Notes: a model not told the origin generated them from the sequence alone. A DNA stretch of 64,000 nucleotides from MWH-TA3 sp044353905 (GCA_044353905.1 JBILBA010000002.1:36966-100965), one strand, 5' to 3'; positions 47,093 through 56,365 are shown, numbered from the stretch's first letter. Made by a program: numbers and translations.

Positions 47093-47764
47093 ATGCCTAA
47101 GCCCACAAAGGGTCCCCGCCTCGGAGGAGGCCCGGCCCACGAACGTCTGCTTCTCGCGAATCTCGCGGTTGCACTGTTCACTCACAAGTCGATCGAGACG
47201 ACCGAGACGAAGGCCAAGCGCCTCCGTCCGCTCGCCGAGCGCCTCGTCACGTTCGGGAAGCGCGGAGACCTCCACGCTCGTCGCCGCGTTCTGGGGATTC
47301 TTCGTAACAAAGACGCAACGCACGAACTCTTCACCGTGATCGCGCCGTTGGTCGAACTTCGCGAGGGCGGTTACACCCGCATCACGAAGACTCGATTCCG
47401 CAAGGGCGACAACGCGTCGATGGCACAGATCGAGCTCGTCCTCGAGCCCGTCAACCCGAAGCCCAAGTCGGCTAAGAAGGTTGCCGCGGCTGCTGCGGCT
47501 GCCGCTGCGCCGGCTCCGAAGCCCGCCGCTGCAGTTGTTGCAGAGGACATCGTCGACGACGTTGTTGTCGATGCTCCGGTTGACGAGGTTGTCGAAACTG
47601 AGGTTGTCGAGACCGAAGTTGTCGAGACCGAAGTTGTCGAAAACGTCGAAGCGCCCGACGCAGTCGAGGCTGACGAAGCCGCCGACGCTCCCTCGGACGA
47701 CGCTGCACCCGAGGCCGCACCGGAAGCAGCCGACGACGCTGCACCCGAGGGCGACGAAAAGTAA
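47093..47764 (+). CDS. rplQ: 50S ribosomal protein L17 with long acidic tail
   Basis: The L17 core (residues 1-120: LGGGPAHERLLLANLAVALF, LRPLAERLVTFGKRGDLHARR and the usual C-terminus of the core) is followed by about 105 extra residues. That tail begins Ala/Lys/Pro-rich and becomes strongly acidic, with VVETE repeated three to four times from residue 166. L17 lies at the tunnel exit near protein-export factors. It ends the rpoA transcription unit. The tail is unusual and low in complexity. Confidence 0.95.
   Translation: MPKPTKGPRLGGGPAHERLLLANLAVALFTHKSIETTETKAKRLRPLAERLVTFGKRGDLHARRRVLGILRNKDATHELFTVIAPLVELREGGYTRITKTRFRKGDNASMAQIELVLEPVNPKPKSAKKVAAAAAAAAAPAPKPAAAVVAEDIVDDVVVDAPVDEVVETEVVETEVVETEVVENVEAPDAVEADEAADAPSDDAAPEAAPEAADDAAPEGDEK
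47588..47640 (+). repeat. 15-bp in-frame tandem repeat in rplQ
   Basis: Three full units close to GTTGTCGAGACCGAA (47588-47632; two identical, one with two changes) and a partial fourth encode VVETE repeats in the L17 tail. Such repeats can change length by slippage. Confidence 0.85.
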
Positions 47765-47779
47765 TTCCATGATGCGAGG

Positions 47780-47802
47780 CCCGGGGATTTTCCTCGGGTT
47801 TC
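47780..47802 (+). terminator. weak hairpin between rplQ and truA
   Basis: CCCGGGGA (47780-47787) pairs with TCCTCGGG (47791-47798; one G-T pair) around TTT, then a short T-rich stretch follows. It could partly terminate the rpoA-rplQ transcript. Confidence 0.4.
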
Positions 47803-47824
47803 GTGTTGGTTCTGGCGAGAATTC

Positions 47825-48625
47825 ATGAGACTCCGCATCGATTTCTCGTACGACGGCACGGACTTCTCTGGCTGGGCAAAACAACCCGGTCTGCACACCG
47901 TGCAGGGGTCCCTCGACGTCGCGTTGGCGACAATTCTTCGACTGGACACGATTCAATCGACAGTCGCTGGGCGAACGGACGCGGGTGTCCACGCGACGGG
48001 ACAAACCGCTCACATTGACGTCGATGACTCGGTGAAGCCCGAGCAACTATGGCGCCAACTCAATTCGATTCTGTCCGGCGTCGCGATTCACATCCATCGA
48101 GTGACCGTGGCCCCACCCGGGTTCGATGCTCGCTATTCGCCCATGTTCCGTCGGTACGAATACCGCGTGTCCGATGCCGTCGGAAATCGCGATCCACGAA
48201 CGCGACATTTCACACTGTGGGTTGACGATCATCTCGACATCGACTTGATGAACGCAGCCGCGACCTCGATTCTGGGTCTTCACGACTGGACCACGTATTG
48301 CAAGCCTCGCCCCCGAGCCACGCGCGTCCGCGAACTGCAGATATTCCGCTGGCGACGTGAGAACGACGGCACACTCGTCGCCGAGGTGCAGGCCGACGCG
48401 TTCTGCCACAACATGGTTCGAAACCTTGTCGGGATGTGTATCGCGGTGGGTCGTGGCAAGCTCACCGTGAGCGATGCGGTCGCGCTCCGCGAGGAACGCA
48501 CTCGCACCTCGGCGTTCATCGTCACTCCGCCTCACGGACTCACTCTCGTCGAGGTGGGTTATCCAGCGAACGACGAGGTGGGCGAACGAGCTGAACTGTC
48601 GCGTGCTCGCCGTGAATCGGTTTGA
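47825..48625 (+). CDS. truA: tRNA pseudouridine synthase A
   Basis: This 266-residue enzyme makes pseudouridine at positions 38-40 of tRNA anticodon stems. The catalytic aspartate is in AGRTDAGVHATGQ near residue 57, and the start RLRIDFSYDGTDFSGW and later YCKPRPRATRVREL are family features. The ATG at 47825 follows the rplQ stop by 60 bases. The rplM promoter overlaps its stop codon. Confidence 0.97.
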   Translation: MRLRIDFSYDGTDFSGWAKQPGLHTVQGSLDVALATILRLDTIQSTVAGRTDAGVHATGQTAHIDVDDSVKPEQLWRQLNSILSGVAIHIHRVTVAPPGFDARYSPMFRRYEYRVSDAVGNRDPRTRHFTLWVDDHLDIDLMNAAATSILGLHDWTTYCKPRPRATRVRELQIFRWRRENDGTLVAEVQADAFCHNMVRNLVGMCIAVGRGKLTVSDAVALREERTRTSAFIVTPPHGLTLVEVGYPANDEVGERAELSRARRESV

Positions 48626-48650
48626 CCAGACACTGAATCCCTTGTAGAGT
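48622..48650 (+). promoter_or_regulatory. rplM-rpsI promoter
   Basis: TTGACC (48622-48627), 17 bases and TAGAGT (48645-48650) form a strong-looking promoter overlapping the truA stop. The leader to the rplM GTG is about 105 nt and could hold autoregulatory structure. Confidence 0.7.
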
Positions 48651-48762
48651 TGACCCTTGGTGCCCGACCCGGGTGCCTGGTTGAGCCCTCCACCGAGTTC
48701 TTTCCTTAGAAAGCCTCACCGGAGCGGGATTCACGAACACTTTAACCGAAAGCGCTACGACT

Positions 48763-49209
48763 GTGACGCGTACATTCTCACCAAAACCCGCTGACATCCA
48801 GCGGGAATGGATCATCATTGATGCCGAAGACGTTGTCCTCGGCCGTCTCGCAAGCCACGCCGCTGTTTTGCTTCGTGGCAAGCACAAGCCGACCTTCGCT
48901 CAGCACATGGACATGGGTGACCACGTCATCATCATCAACGCTGAAAAGGTCGCACTCACCGGCTCGAAGCTGACCCAGAAGCTTGCCTACCGTCACTCGG
49001 GATACCCGGGTGGATTGACGGCTGTCAAGTACTCGGAACTCCTCGAGAAGCACCCCACGCGCGCCGTCGAGAAGGCGATCCGCGGCATGCTCCCCAAGAA
49101 CTCGCTCGGAGCCGACCAGTTCCGCAAGCTCAAGGTGTACGCGGGTGCCGAGCACCCCCACACTGCACAGCAGCCCAAGCCGTACACATTTGACCAGGTC
49201 GCGCAGTAA
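48763..49209 (+). CDS. rplM: 50S ribosomal protein L13
   Basis: This 148-residue protein is an early large-subunit assembly protein. WIIIDAEDVVLGRLASHAAVLLRGKHKP and KAIRGMLPKNSLGADQFRKLKVY are family motifs (each quoted only in part here as WIIIDAEDVVLGRLAS and AIRGMLPKN). The start is GTG. It forms a two-gene operon with rpsI, as in most bacteria. Confidence 0.98.
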   Translation: MTRTFSPKPADIQREWIIIDAEDVVLGRLASHAAVLLRGKHKPTFAQHMDMGDHVIIINAEKVALTGSKLTQKLAYRHSGYPGGLTAVKYSELLEKHPTRAVEKAIRGMLPKNSLGADQFRKLKVYAGAEHPHTAQQPKPYTFDQVAQ

Positions 49210-49232
49210 GCGCCGAGTGAAGGATTAGAACA

Positions 49233-49679
49233 GTGGCAAAAATCAGCGAAACCACCGCATCGGGAGCCAAGGCACCGAAGCTCACTCTCTCGGTCGCCGG
49301 CGCAGCCGTCGGTCGACGCAAGGAAGCGATCGCCCGCGTGCGACTCATTCCTGGTACCGGTGTCGTGACCGTGAACGGTCGCGCGATCGAAGAGTACTTC
49401 CCCAACAAACTCCACCAGCAGCTCATCACGTCGCCGTTCGCGGTTCTCGAGCTTGGGTCCGTGTATGACGTCATCGCGCGCATCTCGGGCGGAGGCCCCT
49501 CGGGTCAGGCTGGCGCACTGCGTCTTGGCATCGCTCGATCCCTCCTCGAGATCGACACCGAGAACAACCGACCGACCCTCAAGAAGGCCGGTTTCCTCAC
49601 GCGTGACGCCCGTATCAAGGAGCGCAAGAAGGCTGGTCTCAAGAAGGCCCGCAAGGCTCCCCAGTACTCGAAGCGTTAA
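49233..49679 (+). CDS. rpsI: 30S ribosomal protein S9
   Basis: This 148-residue protein has a C-terminal tail ending KAPQYSKR that contacts P-site tRNA. The core reads GRRKEAIARVRLIPGTG and GGGPSGQAGALRLGIARSL. About 20 extra polar residues precede the core. GTG start. It is followed by glmM after 14 bases, so read-through into glmM is likely. Confidence 0.98.
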   Translation: MAKISETTASGAKAPKLTLSVAGAAVGRRKEAIARVRLIPGTGVVTVNGRAIEEYFPNKLHQQLITSPFAVLELGSVYDVIARISGGGPSGQAGALRLGIARSLLEIDTENNRPTLKKAGFLTRDARIKERKKAGLKKARKAPQYSKR

Positions 49680-49693
49680 TCGGACATTCTCCG

Positions 49694-51055
49694 ATGTCGC
49701 GTCTCTTTGGGACCGATGGTGTTCGTGGGCTCGCAAACGACGAACTCACGGCCGATTTGGCCCTGCGCCTCGCGCAGGCCGCTTCGCAGGTTCTGACACA
49801 GGGTCGGCACGCCGACGAAGTGCGCCGAGAAGGTCGCAAACCGCGCGCGATTGTCGCCCGCGATCCGCGAATCTCTGGCGAGTTCCTGACGGCAGCGGTT
49901 TCGGCTGGGCTGGCGAGTTCCGGCATCGATGTCCTGGACGCCGGCGTTTTGCCGACCCCCGCGACGGCATTTCTCGTCAACGACATTCAGGCGGACTTCG
50001 GGGTCATGATTTCGGCCTCGCACAACCACGCCGCGGATAACGGCATCAAGTTCTTTTCATTCGGCGGAACGAAGCTTCCCGACGTCGTCGAGGAGCGGAT
50101 TGAAAAGGCTTTGGAAGGACCCCGTCTTCAACCGACGGGCGCGGGAGTCGGACGAATTCGCCGCTTTGCCGATGCGGAAGATCGGTATGTGCTGCACCTC
50201 CTCGCGACGATGGACGTCTCGTTGGCCGGATTGCACATCGTTATTGACTGCGCGAACGGTGCCGCGGCCGGAATATCGCCACGCGCGTTCAAGGACGCAG
50301 GCGCACAGGTCACCGTGATTGGTAGCGACCCGGACGGACTCAACATCAACGAGGGATGCGGCTCAACCGACCTCGCTCTGTTGCAAAAAACTGTTGTCGA
50401 CGTCGGAGCCGACCTGGGAATCGCCCACGACGGTGATGCGGATCGGTGCCTCGCCATCGACGCGTCGGGGAACGTCATCGACGGCGATCACATCATGGCG
50501 ATTCTTGCCGTGTCGATGAACAACCGCGGTTTGCTCAAGAGCTCGACGGTTGTCGCAACGGTCATGAGCAACCTCGGGCTCGAGATTGCCCTCAATCGCG
50601 AGGGAATCTCTTTGCGTCGTTCGGCGGTCGGTGACCGCTATGTTCTCGAGGACATGGATTCTGGCGCGTACAACTTTGGCGGCGAACAATCGGGGCACAT
50701 CATCTTTGCGGATCACTCGACAACGGGCGATGGTCTACTCACGGGACTTCACCTCGCAGCCGAGATGGTGCGAACCGGCAAGACCGTTGCCGAACTGGCG
50801 ACCGTCATGACCGCGTTGCCCCAGATCCTCGTCAACGTGAAAGATGTTGACCACACCAACCTGGACTCGGACACCGAAATCGCCGCGTTGCAGTCGGAAC
50901 TCGAGGCCGAGCTCGGCGATTCGGGTCGAATCCTGCTCCGCTCATCGGGCACCGAGCCGCTCGTGCGGGTCATGGTCGAAGCGGCGACACAGGAACACGC
51001 CGAGAGCGTCGCCACACGGCTGGCGGACATCGTGCGCGCGCGACTGTCCCTCTAG
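49694..51055 (+). CDS. glmM: phosphoglucosamine mutase
   Basis: This 453-residue enzyme converts glucosamine-6-phosphate to glucosamine-1-phosphate for peptidoglycan. The phosphoserine loop reads MISASHNHAADNGIKFF near residue 100, metal-binding AHDGDADRCLAID near residue 242, and the phosphate-binding RSSGTEPLVRVMVEA near residue 416. It ends convergently with coaA (4-base overlap). The upstream enzyme GlmS is encoded two genes later. Confidence 0.97.
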   Translation: MSRLFGTDGVRGLANDELTADLALRLAQAASQVLTQGRHADEVRREGRKPRAIVARDPRISGEFLTAAVSAGLASSGIDVLDAGVLPTPATAFLVNDIQADFGVMISASHNHAADNGIKFFSFGGTKLPDVVEERIEKALEGPRLQPTGAGVGRIRRFADAEDRYVLHLLATMDVSLAGLHIVIDCANGAAAGISPRAFKDAGAQVTVIGSDPDGLNINEGCGSTDLALLQKTVVDVGADLGIAHDGDADRCLAIDASGNVIDGDHIMAILAVSMNNRGLLKSSTVVATVMSNLGLEIALNREGISLRRSAVGDRYVLEDMDSGAYNFGGEQSGHIIFADHSTTGDGLLTGLHLAAEMVRTGKTVAELATVMTALPQILVNVKDVDHTNLDSDTEIAALQSELEAELGDSGRILLRSSGTEPLVRVMVEAATQEHAESVATRLADIVRARLSL

Positions 51056-51990
51056 ATTTTGCGCAACAACACTGTGGACACGGTGTGATCGCGGTCCTTT
51101 TTCAGGACCAGTTTCGCGCGTGATCGAGTCGGGGCAATGTTCTCGACCAGGTTTGGTTCGTTGATGGTTCTCCAGAAACCTGTCGCCTCGGCGATTGCCT
51201 CGTCGCGGGAAAATGCGGCGTATCGGTGAAAAAAGGATCGCTCGTCGGCGAACGCGCTGGTCTGAAGCGCGAGGAACCGGTTGACATACCAGGATTCGAT
51301 ATCCGTGGTCCGCGCATCGACATAGATTGTGAAATCGAACAGGTCCGACAGGGCGACCGTTTGCCCGGCGGTGGGGGGTTGCAGGACATTGAGTCCCTCA
51401 ACAATGAGAATGTCGGGCCTGGAAACCTCGATCGTCTCGCCAGGGATGATGTCGTAGGACAGGTGGGAATAGACCGGTGCGAATACCTTTTCCGCCCCGG
51501 ACTTGATTTCGGTAACGAACCGAAGCAACGCGCGTCGGTCATACGATTCGGGAAAACCCTTGCGATTCGCGATTCCGCGTTTGATCAGTTCCGCGTTGGG
51601 GTACAGGAAACCATCGGTCGTGACGAGAGCGATGTTGGGGGTCTCTGGGTCGCGCGACAACAATTCGCGCAACAGTCGAGACACGGTGGATTTGCCGACC
51701 GCGACGCTGCCCGCGACACCGATGACGAACGGGGTGTGCGGTTTGGTGATTCCGAGAAACGACGCGGTGTCGGCGTGCGTGGCGCGCGCCGCCTTGGCAT
51801 AGCGCGAGAGCAGGTTTGTCAGTGGAACATAAATACTGTCGACCTCGTCGATATCGAGGCTGTCGCCGAGTCCGCGAATGCGCTCGATTTCTTTTTCCGA
51901 AAGCGGGGACGCCAAAGACGACGCTAGTGCCGACCACCGATGCCGAGGAATCTCGTGGAACGGCGTCAAACCGTTAGAACTGTCACCCAT
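51052..51990 (-). CDS. coaA: type I pantothenate kinase
   Basis: This 312-residue kinase starts coenzyme A synthesis by phosphorylating pantothenate. The Walker A motif GVAGSVAVGKSTVSRLL lies near residue 97, and PDILIVEGLNVLQ and SWYVNRFLALQ are type I PanK features. The ATG is 44 bases from the divergent glmS ATG, so the two share a compact promoter region. CoA from this pathway is later used by AcpS, encoded downstream of glmS. Confidence 0.96.
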   Translation of the reverse strand: MGDSSNGLTPFHEIPRHRWSALASSLASPLSEKEIERIRGLGDSLDIDEVDSIYVPLTNLLSRYAKAARATHADTASFLGITKPHTPFVIGVAGSVAVGKSTVSRLLRELLSRDPETPNIALVTTDGFLYPNAELIKRGIANRKGFPESYDRRALLRFVTEIKSGAEKVFAPVYSHLSYDIIPGETIEVSRPDILIVEGLNVLQPPTAGQTVALSDLFDFTIYVDARTTDIESWYVNRFLALQTSAFADERSFFHRYAAFSRDEAIAEATGFWRTINEPNLVENIAPTRSRAKLVLKKDRDHTVSTVLLRKI

Positions 51991-52021
51991 TGCCTCAACG
52001 ATACTCCGCTCGCGGGGTGGA

Positions 52022-52034
52022 TAGACTTGCCCCT
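52022..52034 (+). promoter_or_regulatory. glmS leaderless promoter -10 (TAGACT)
   Basis: TAGACT (52022-52027) is followed by seven bases and the glmS ATG at 52035. No Shine-Dalgarno precedes the ATG (TTGCCCCT). This spacing predicts transcription starting at the start codon. Confidence 0.5.
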
Positions 52035-53870
52035 ATGTGCGGCATCGTCGGTTACGTGGGTCCTCGTGGTTCGCAGGAGGTCCTTCTCGGAGGGCTCGGG
52101 CGCTTGGAGTACCGCGGATACGACTCGGCGGGTGTTGCCATCATCTCGACCGACCTGCAGACGCGTAAGCGAGCAGGCAAACTCCAGACTCTTCGCGACG
52201 AACTCGTCGCCAACCCACTCGACGACGGTCACACCGGAATCGGCCATACGCGCTGGGCGACCCACGGAGCACCGACCGACGTCAACGCCCACCCGCACCT
52301 CGCGGACGGCGGCAAACTCGCCCTGATTCACAACGGAATCATCGAGAACTTTGCCGACCTCAAGGCCGAACTCGTCGCTGAAGGAACTGAATTCACATCC
52401 GAGACGGATTCCGAGGTCGCCGCCCACATGGTCGCCCGCGAGTACCATCGGACTTCGGACCTCACGGAGGCAATGCGTGCGGTCGTCGCCCGCCTGGACG
52501 GCGCATTTACCCTGCTGGTCGTGCACGAGGATTCGCCCGGTGTCGTCGTCGGCGCTCGCCGCAACTCTCCGCTCGTGATCGGGCTCGGGAAGGGCGAGAA
52601 CTTCCTGGGAAGCGACGTCGCCGCTTTTGTCGAATACACGAGCGACGCGTTGGCAATCGGCCAAGACCAGATCGTCACCATTACGAAGGACGACGTCACC
52701 GTGATCGACTTCGACGGAAACTCCGTCACGCCCGAACCATTCACTGTGACCTGGGATGTGTCCGCCGCTGACAAGGGTGGCTGGCCATCGTTCATGGCCA
52801 AGGAAATCAGCGAAGAGCCGGCCGCGGTTGCCGACACAATCCGAGGCCGTATCAAGAATGGCGAGGTCCACATTGAGGGATTCGAGCCGTCCTCGTTCAC
52901 CGATGTCGACCGGATTATCATCATCGCCTGTGGAACCGCGGCCTATGCCGGGCTCGTCGGCAAGTACGCGCTCGAACAGTGGGCGCGAATTCCCGTCGAT
53001 GTGGAACTCAGCCACGAATTCCGCTATCGCGAACCCGTCATCTCGGATCGAACCCTGATTGTCTCGGTCAGCCAATCGGGCGAAACGATGGACACGCTCA
53101 TGGCCGTTAAGTATGCGCGCGAGGTTGGTGCGCGGACGCTGTCGATTTGCAATACCCAGGGTGCAACGATTCCGCGTGAGTCGGACGCGGTGATTTACAC
53201 GCACGCCGGGCCAGAAGTGGCCGTCGCGTCGACGAAGGCGTTCGTGGCGCAAGTCACCGCGCTGTACCTTCTGGGAATCGCCATCGCGCAAGCGAACGGC
53301 AAGGGCGACCCGAAGGTCCTCGCCGCCGTTGTTCGCGATCTTGAAGCAACTCCCGTCATGCTCGAAACGGTGCTCAAGCACGGTGAACGCATCAAGACAC
53401 TCGCGAAATGGATGGCGGACACGCAAGCGATCTTGTTGCTGGGTCGTCACGTCGGGTATCCGATTGCACTCGAGGGCGCGCTCAAGCTCAAAGAGCTCGC
53501 CTACATTCACGCCGAAGGGTTTGCTGCCGGTGAACTCAAGCACGGACCCATCGCGCTGATTGAGCCGGGCCAGGTTGTGTTCGTCATCGTTCCGAGCCCG
53601 CGCGATCCGCACTCGCTTCACGCGAAGGTGGTGTCGAACATTCAAGAGATTCGAGCTCGCGGTGCGCGGGTCATCGCCATCGCCGAACAGGGTGACGCAG
53701 CCGTTCTCCCCTACGCCGATGAGGTCATTCCGATTCCGCTTGCGTCCAGTTTCATTGAGCCGATTTTGGCTGTCGTGCCGTTGCACATTTTTGCGATGGA
53801 GCTTGCTGCGGCGAAGGGGCTCGACGTCGACCAACCGCGCAACCTCGCCAAATCCGTCACGGTGGAATAG
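52035..53870 (+). CDS. glmS: glutamine--fructose-6-phosphate aminotransferase (isomerizing)
   Basis: This 611-residue enzyme makes glucosamine-6-phosphate from fructose-6-phosphate and glutamine, the entry to amino-sugar synthesis. The nucleophile Cys2 opens the glutaminase domain (MCGIVGYVG), with GHTRWATHG and SDVAAFVEYT downstream. Two SIS domains follow (IACGTAAYAG, SVSQSGETMDT, STKAFVAQVTALYLLG), and the C-terminus ends DQPRNLAKSVTVE. The frame is open upstream but Cys2 fixes the start at 52035. GlmM next door takes its product. Confidence 0.98.
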   Translation: MCGIVGYVGPRGSQEVLLGGLGRLEYRGYDSAGVAIISTDLQTRKRAGKLQTLRDELVANPLDDGHTGIGHTRWATHGAPTDVNAHPHLADGGKLALIHNGIIENFADLKAELVAEGTEFTSETDSEVAAHMVAREYHRTSDLTEAMRAVVARLDGAFTLLVVHEDSPGVVVGARRNSPLVIGLGKGENFLGSDVAAFVEYTSDALAIGQDQIVTITKDDVTVIDFDGNSVTPEPFTVTWDVSAADKGGWPSFMAKEISEEPAAVADTIRGRIKNGEVHIEGFEPSSFTDVDRIIIIACGTAAYAGLVGKYALEQWARIPVDVELSHEFRYREPVISDRTLIVSVSQSGETMDTLMAVKYAREVGARTLSICNTQGATIPRESDAVIYTHAGPEVAVASTKAFVAQVTALYLLGIAIAQANGKGDPKVLAAVVRDLEATPVMLETVLKHGERIKTLAKWMADTQAILLLGRHVGYPIALEGALKLKELAYIHAEGFAAGELKHGPIALIEPGQVVFVIVPSPRDPHSLHAKVVSNIQEIRARGARVIAIAEQGDAAVLPYADEVIPIPLASSFIEPILAVVPLHIFAMELAAAKGLDVDQPRNLAKSVTVE

Positions 53871-53872
53871 CC

Positions 53873-54223
53873 GTGGCAATCGTCGGGCATGGAATCGATG
53901 TCGTCGACATTGCTCGATTCGACGCCTCAATCACCCGAACACCGGAACTGCGTGAACGCTTGTTCGCGCCATCCGAGCGCGACCTTCCCGTTGAATCGTT
54001 GGCCGCACGCTTTGCGGCGAAAGAGGCACTCGTTAAAGCTCTAGGGGGAAGTGACGACGTGACATGGGTCGATGTTGAAATCCTGCGAGGCGAGGGTCGA
54101 CCCGAATTCCGATTGAGTGGTGCCATCGCTGCCCGAATCGAGCGATTGGGGCTGGTGCTACACCTTTCCATCAGCCACGATGCCGGAATGGCCGTGGCCA
54201 GTGTGATCGCCGAGGAACGATGA
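53873..54223 (+). CDS. acpS: holo-[acyl-carrier-protein] synthase
   Basis: This 116-residue enzyme transfers phosphopantetheine from CoA to acyl carrier protein. IVGHGIDVVDIARF near the start supplies the metal-binding aspartate, and RFAAKEALVKALG is the second motif. The GTG start is two bases after glmS, and its stop overlaps alr (ATGA), so these genes are likely one transcript. Confidence 0.95.
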   Translation: MAIVGHGIDVVDIARFDASITRTPELRERLFAPSERDLPVESLAARFAAKEALVKALGGSDDVTWVDVEILRGEGRPEFRLSGAIAARIERLGLVLHLSISHDAGMAVASVIAEER

Positions 54224-55314
54224 GCACGCCGCTCCGGCGAGTTCTGGTGTCGTCATCCGCCATCCAGCGGAACGTCGAACGATTGCGCGAACTCGCGCCT
54301 GCCAAAGACGCCATGGTTGTCGTGAAGGCGAACGGGTATGGGCATGGCGCGGAACTGGCCGCTCGCGCCGCACTCGCGGGCGGAGCAACGTGGATTGGTG
54401 TTGCGGACATCGACGAGGCACTGTACCTGCGTGACGTCGGAATCACCGCACCAGTTCTCGCGTGGCTTCACGCGGCGGATGAGGATTTCATCGAGGCAAT
54501 CGCGCGCGACGTGACGCTCGGCATTTCGACCATCGCACATCTGAATGCCGCTGCCCGCGCCGGCGGGGGGACGGTCCATCTCAAGATCGACACAGGTTTG
54601 GGTCGAAACGGTGCCGGGCGTGAACATCTCGCTGAATTTCTCGACACCGCGGCAGCGCTTCACGAGCGCGGAGACCTTGTCGTCGACGGGTTGATGTCGC
54701 ACGTGTCGGGAACTTCACGCGAGGCCGACCTCGCTCAGGCCGAGGTTTTCGTTCGCGCGCATGACCGTCTTGCGGACCTGGGTGTCACGCCAACACATGT
54801 GCACATTGCAGCATCCGCCGCGGCAATCGATCACCCGTCGCTGCGATTCACGATGGTGCGATTTGGAATCGCGGCCTACGGCCTTGCCCCAACGTCGTCC
54901 CATCGCGATTTGGCGCTCACGCCCGCGATGCGATTCGAGTCGTCCATTGTCAATGTCAAGCGCCTTTCCGCCGGTGATGGAGTGTCGTATAACTTCGTGT
55001 GGACAGCCCCGAAGGAAACGACCGTCGCGCTGGTTGCGGCCGGTTATGCCGATGGGATTCCGCGTGCCGCGACCGGTCACGCTGAGGTCGAAATTGCCGG
55101 CGATCGGTACCCCGTTGTCGGGCGGATCGCGATGGACCAGATTGTGGTGGACGTTGGCGACTCGCGTGTGAATGCGGGTGACCCGGTCGGGATCTGGGGT
55201 GACCCGTCCGACGGAACGCCGAGTGCCTCTGAATGGGGCGATTGGGCCGACACCATCAACTACGACATCGTGACGGGAATCGGGAACCGCGTCACTCGAA
55301 TCGACATCCCGTGA
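54220..55314 (+). CDS. alr: alanine racemase
   Basis: This 364-residue PLP enzyme makes D-alanine for peptidoglycan. The Schiff-base lysine is in VVKANGYGHGAELAARAAL near residue 34, and the catalytic tyrosine region and GRIAMDQIVVDVG near residue 300 fit the C-terminal beta domain. It overlaps both neighbours by four and one bases. With glmM and glmS, three precursors of the cell wall are made by genes in this cluster. Confidence 0.96.
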   Translation: MSTPLRRVLVSSSAIQRNVERLRELAPAKDAMVVVKANGYGHGAELAARAALAGGATWIGVADIDEALYLRDVGITAPVLAWLHAADEDFIEAIARDVTLGISTIAHLNAAARAGGGTVHLKIDTGLGRNGAGREHLAEFLDTAAALHERGDLVVDGLMSHVSGTSREADLAQAEVFVRAHDRLADLGVTPTHVHIAASAAAIDHPSLRFTMVRFGIAAYGLAPTSSHRDLALTPAMRFESSIVNVKRLSAGDGVSYNFVWTAPKETTVALVAAGYADGIPRAATGHAEVEIAGDRYPVVGRIAMDQIVVDVGDSRVNAGDPVGIWGDPSDGTPSASEWGDWADTINYDIVTGIGNRVTRIDIP

Positions 55315-55778
55315 TGTCGATACCGACCGCCGAGGACATGGCTGACCTCGGTGCGCGAGTGGCCCGACTTCTCCGCGCCGGCGACGTCGTTTGTCTCACG
55401 GGCGAATTGGGAGCCGGCAAAACGACATTCACGCGAGGGCTGGGGCATGAACTTCAGGTCCGCGGGACCGTCACCAGCCCCACCTTTGTCGTTGCCCGCA
55501 CTCACCCCCGAGCCGACGGCGTGCCGTTCGTGCACATCGACGCCTACCGTCTGCAAAGTCCGGCGGAGCTCGAAGACTTGGATATCGACTGGGATAACGT
55601 CATTTCCGTCGTTGAGTGGGGACACGGGATGCTGGACACCATCGTCGACGAGTGGCTCGAGATTGTCATCGACCGTTCGCACAGCGCTGACGACGAGACG
55701 CGAACCGTGAGCCTGCACGCCGTCGGTCCGCGCGGAAACGAATTGGCCGATGCGCTTGGACGAAACGAGCTCGCGTGA
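55314..55778 (+). CDS. tsaE: tRNA threonylcarbamoyladenosine biosynthesis protein TsaE
   Basis: This 154-residue ATPase works with TsaB and TsaD to make t6A at tRNA position 37. The P-loop GELGAGKTTFTRGLG lies near residue 33, and PTFVVARTHPRADGVPFVHIDAYRL and VVEWGHGM are family segments (the first quoted in part as PTFVVART). The ATG overlaps the alr stop (TGATG), and the stop overlaps tsaB (GTGA). Confidence 0.94.
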   Translation: MSIPTAEDMADLGARVARLLRAGDVVCLTGELGAGKTTFTRGLGHELQVRGTVTSPTFVVARTHPRADGVPFVHIDAYRLQSPAELEDLDIDWDNVISVVEWGHGMLDTIVDEWLEIVIDRSHSADDETRTVSLHAVGPRGNELADALGRNELA

Positions 55779-56365
55779 TTCTGGCAATCGACACATCGGC
55801 CGGCACGAGCGTGGCCCTGGTCGGCGACGGAATCGTTGCTGAAGCCGCCACGGCCGATACGCGCAGCCACGCTGAACACATCGGGGTGTTCATCAATCGC
55901 GTCCTGACCGATGCGGGGGTGACCCCGTCCGACGTGACCGCCGTGGTCACGGGAATCGGACCAGGTCCGTTCACGGGACTTCGAGTCGGAATCGCGGCGG
56001 GAATCGCGTTTGCGGTTGGTCGCGGAATTCCCATTTACGGCGTTCCGAGTCACGATGCGGCAGCAGTGGGCCGAGAAGCCTGCACGATCGTGACGGATGT
56101 CCGCCGACGCGAACTGGCGTGGACGACATATCGCGATGGCATCGCGATTGCGGGTCCCGGGCTCACGACTGAGGCGACGCTCGCAACCGACGCCGACCTC
56201 GGCGCGTTTCCCGAGGTCAGAGCAGACGTGATTTCGGCCGCACTTCTCGCGACCGCTGCTCAGATTCGACTCGACCGCGGGGACGACCTATCGAGCCTGC
56301 GTCCGCTTTACTTGCGCGCGCCGGACGCGACGCCCAACAATGGGCCGAAGCGGGTGAGCGGATGA
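55775..56365 (+). CDS. tsaB: tRNA threonylcarbamoyladenosine biosynthesis protein TsaB
   Basis: This 196-residue protein is an inactive homologue of TsaD that scaffolds the t6A complex. ILAIDTSAGTSVALV and the following GIGPGPFTGLRVGIAAGIAF are diagnostic. The GTG start overlaps the tsaE stop, and the stop overlaps the next ATG. It is one of four consecutively coupled genes. Confidence 0.94.
   Translation: MILAIDTSAGTSVALVGDGIVAEAATADTRSHAEHIGVFINRVLTDAGVTPSDVTAVVTGIGPGPFTGLRVGIAAGIAFAVGRGIPIYGVPSHDAAAVGREACTIVTDVRRRELAWTTYRDGIAIAGPGLTTEATLATDADLGAFPEVRADVISAALLATAAQIRLDRGDDLSSLRPLYLRAPDATPNNGPKRVSG

Noticed and set aside
47588..47640. CRISPR-like or regulatory repeat
   Set aside because: The repeat is in frame inside rplQ, has no spacers and encodes VVETE; it is a coding tandem repeat.
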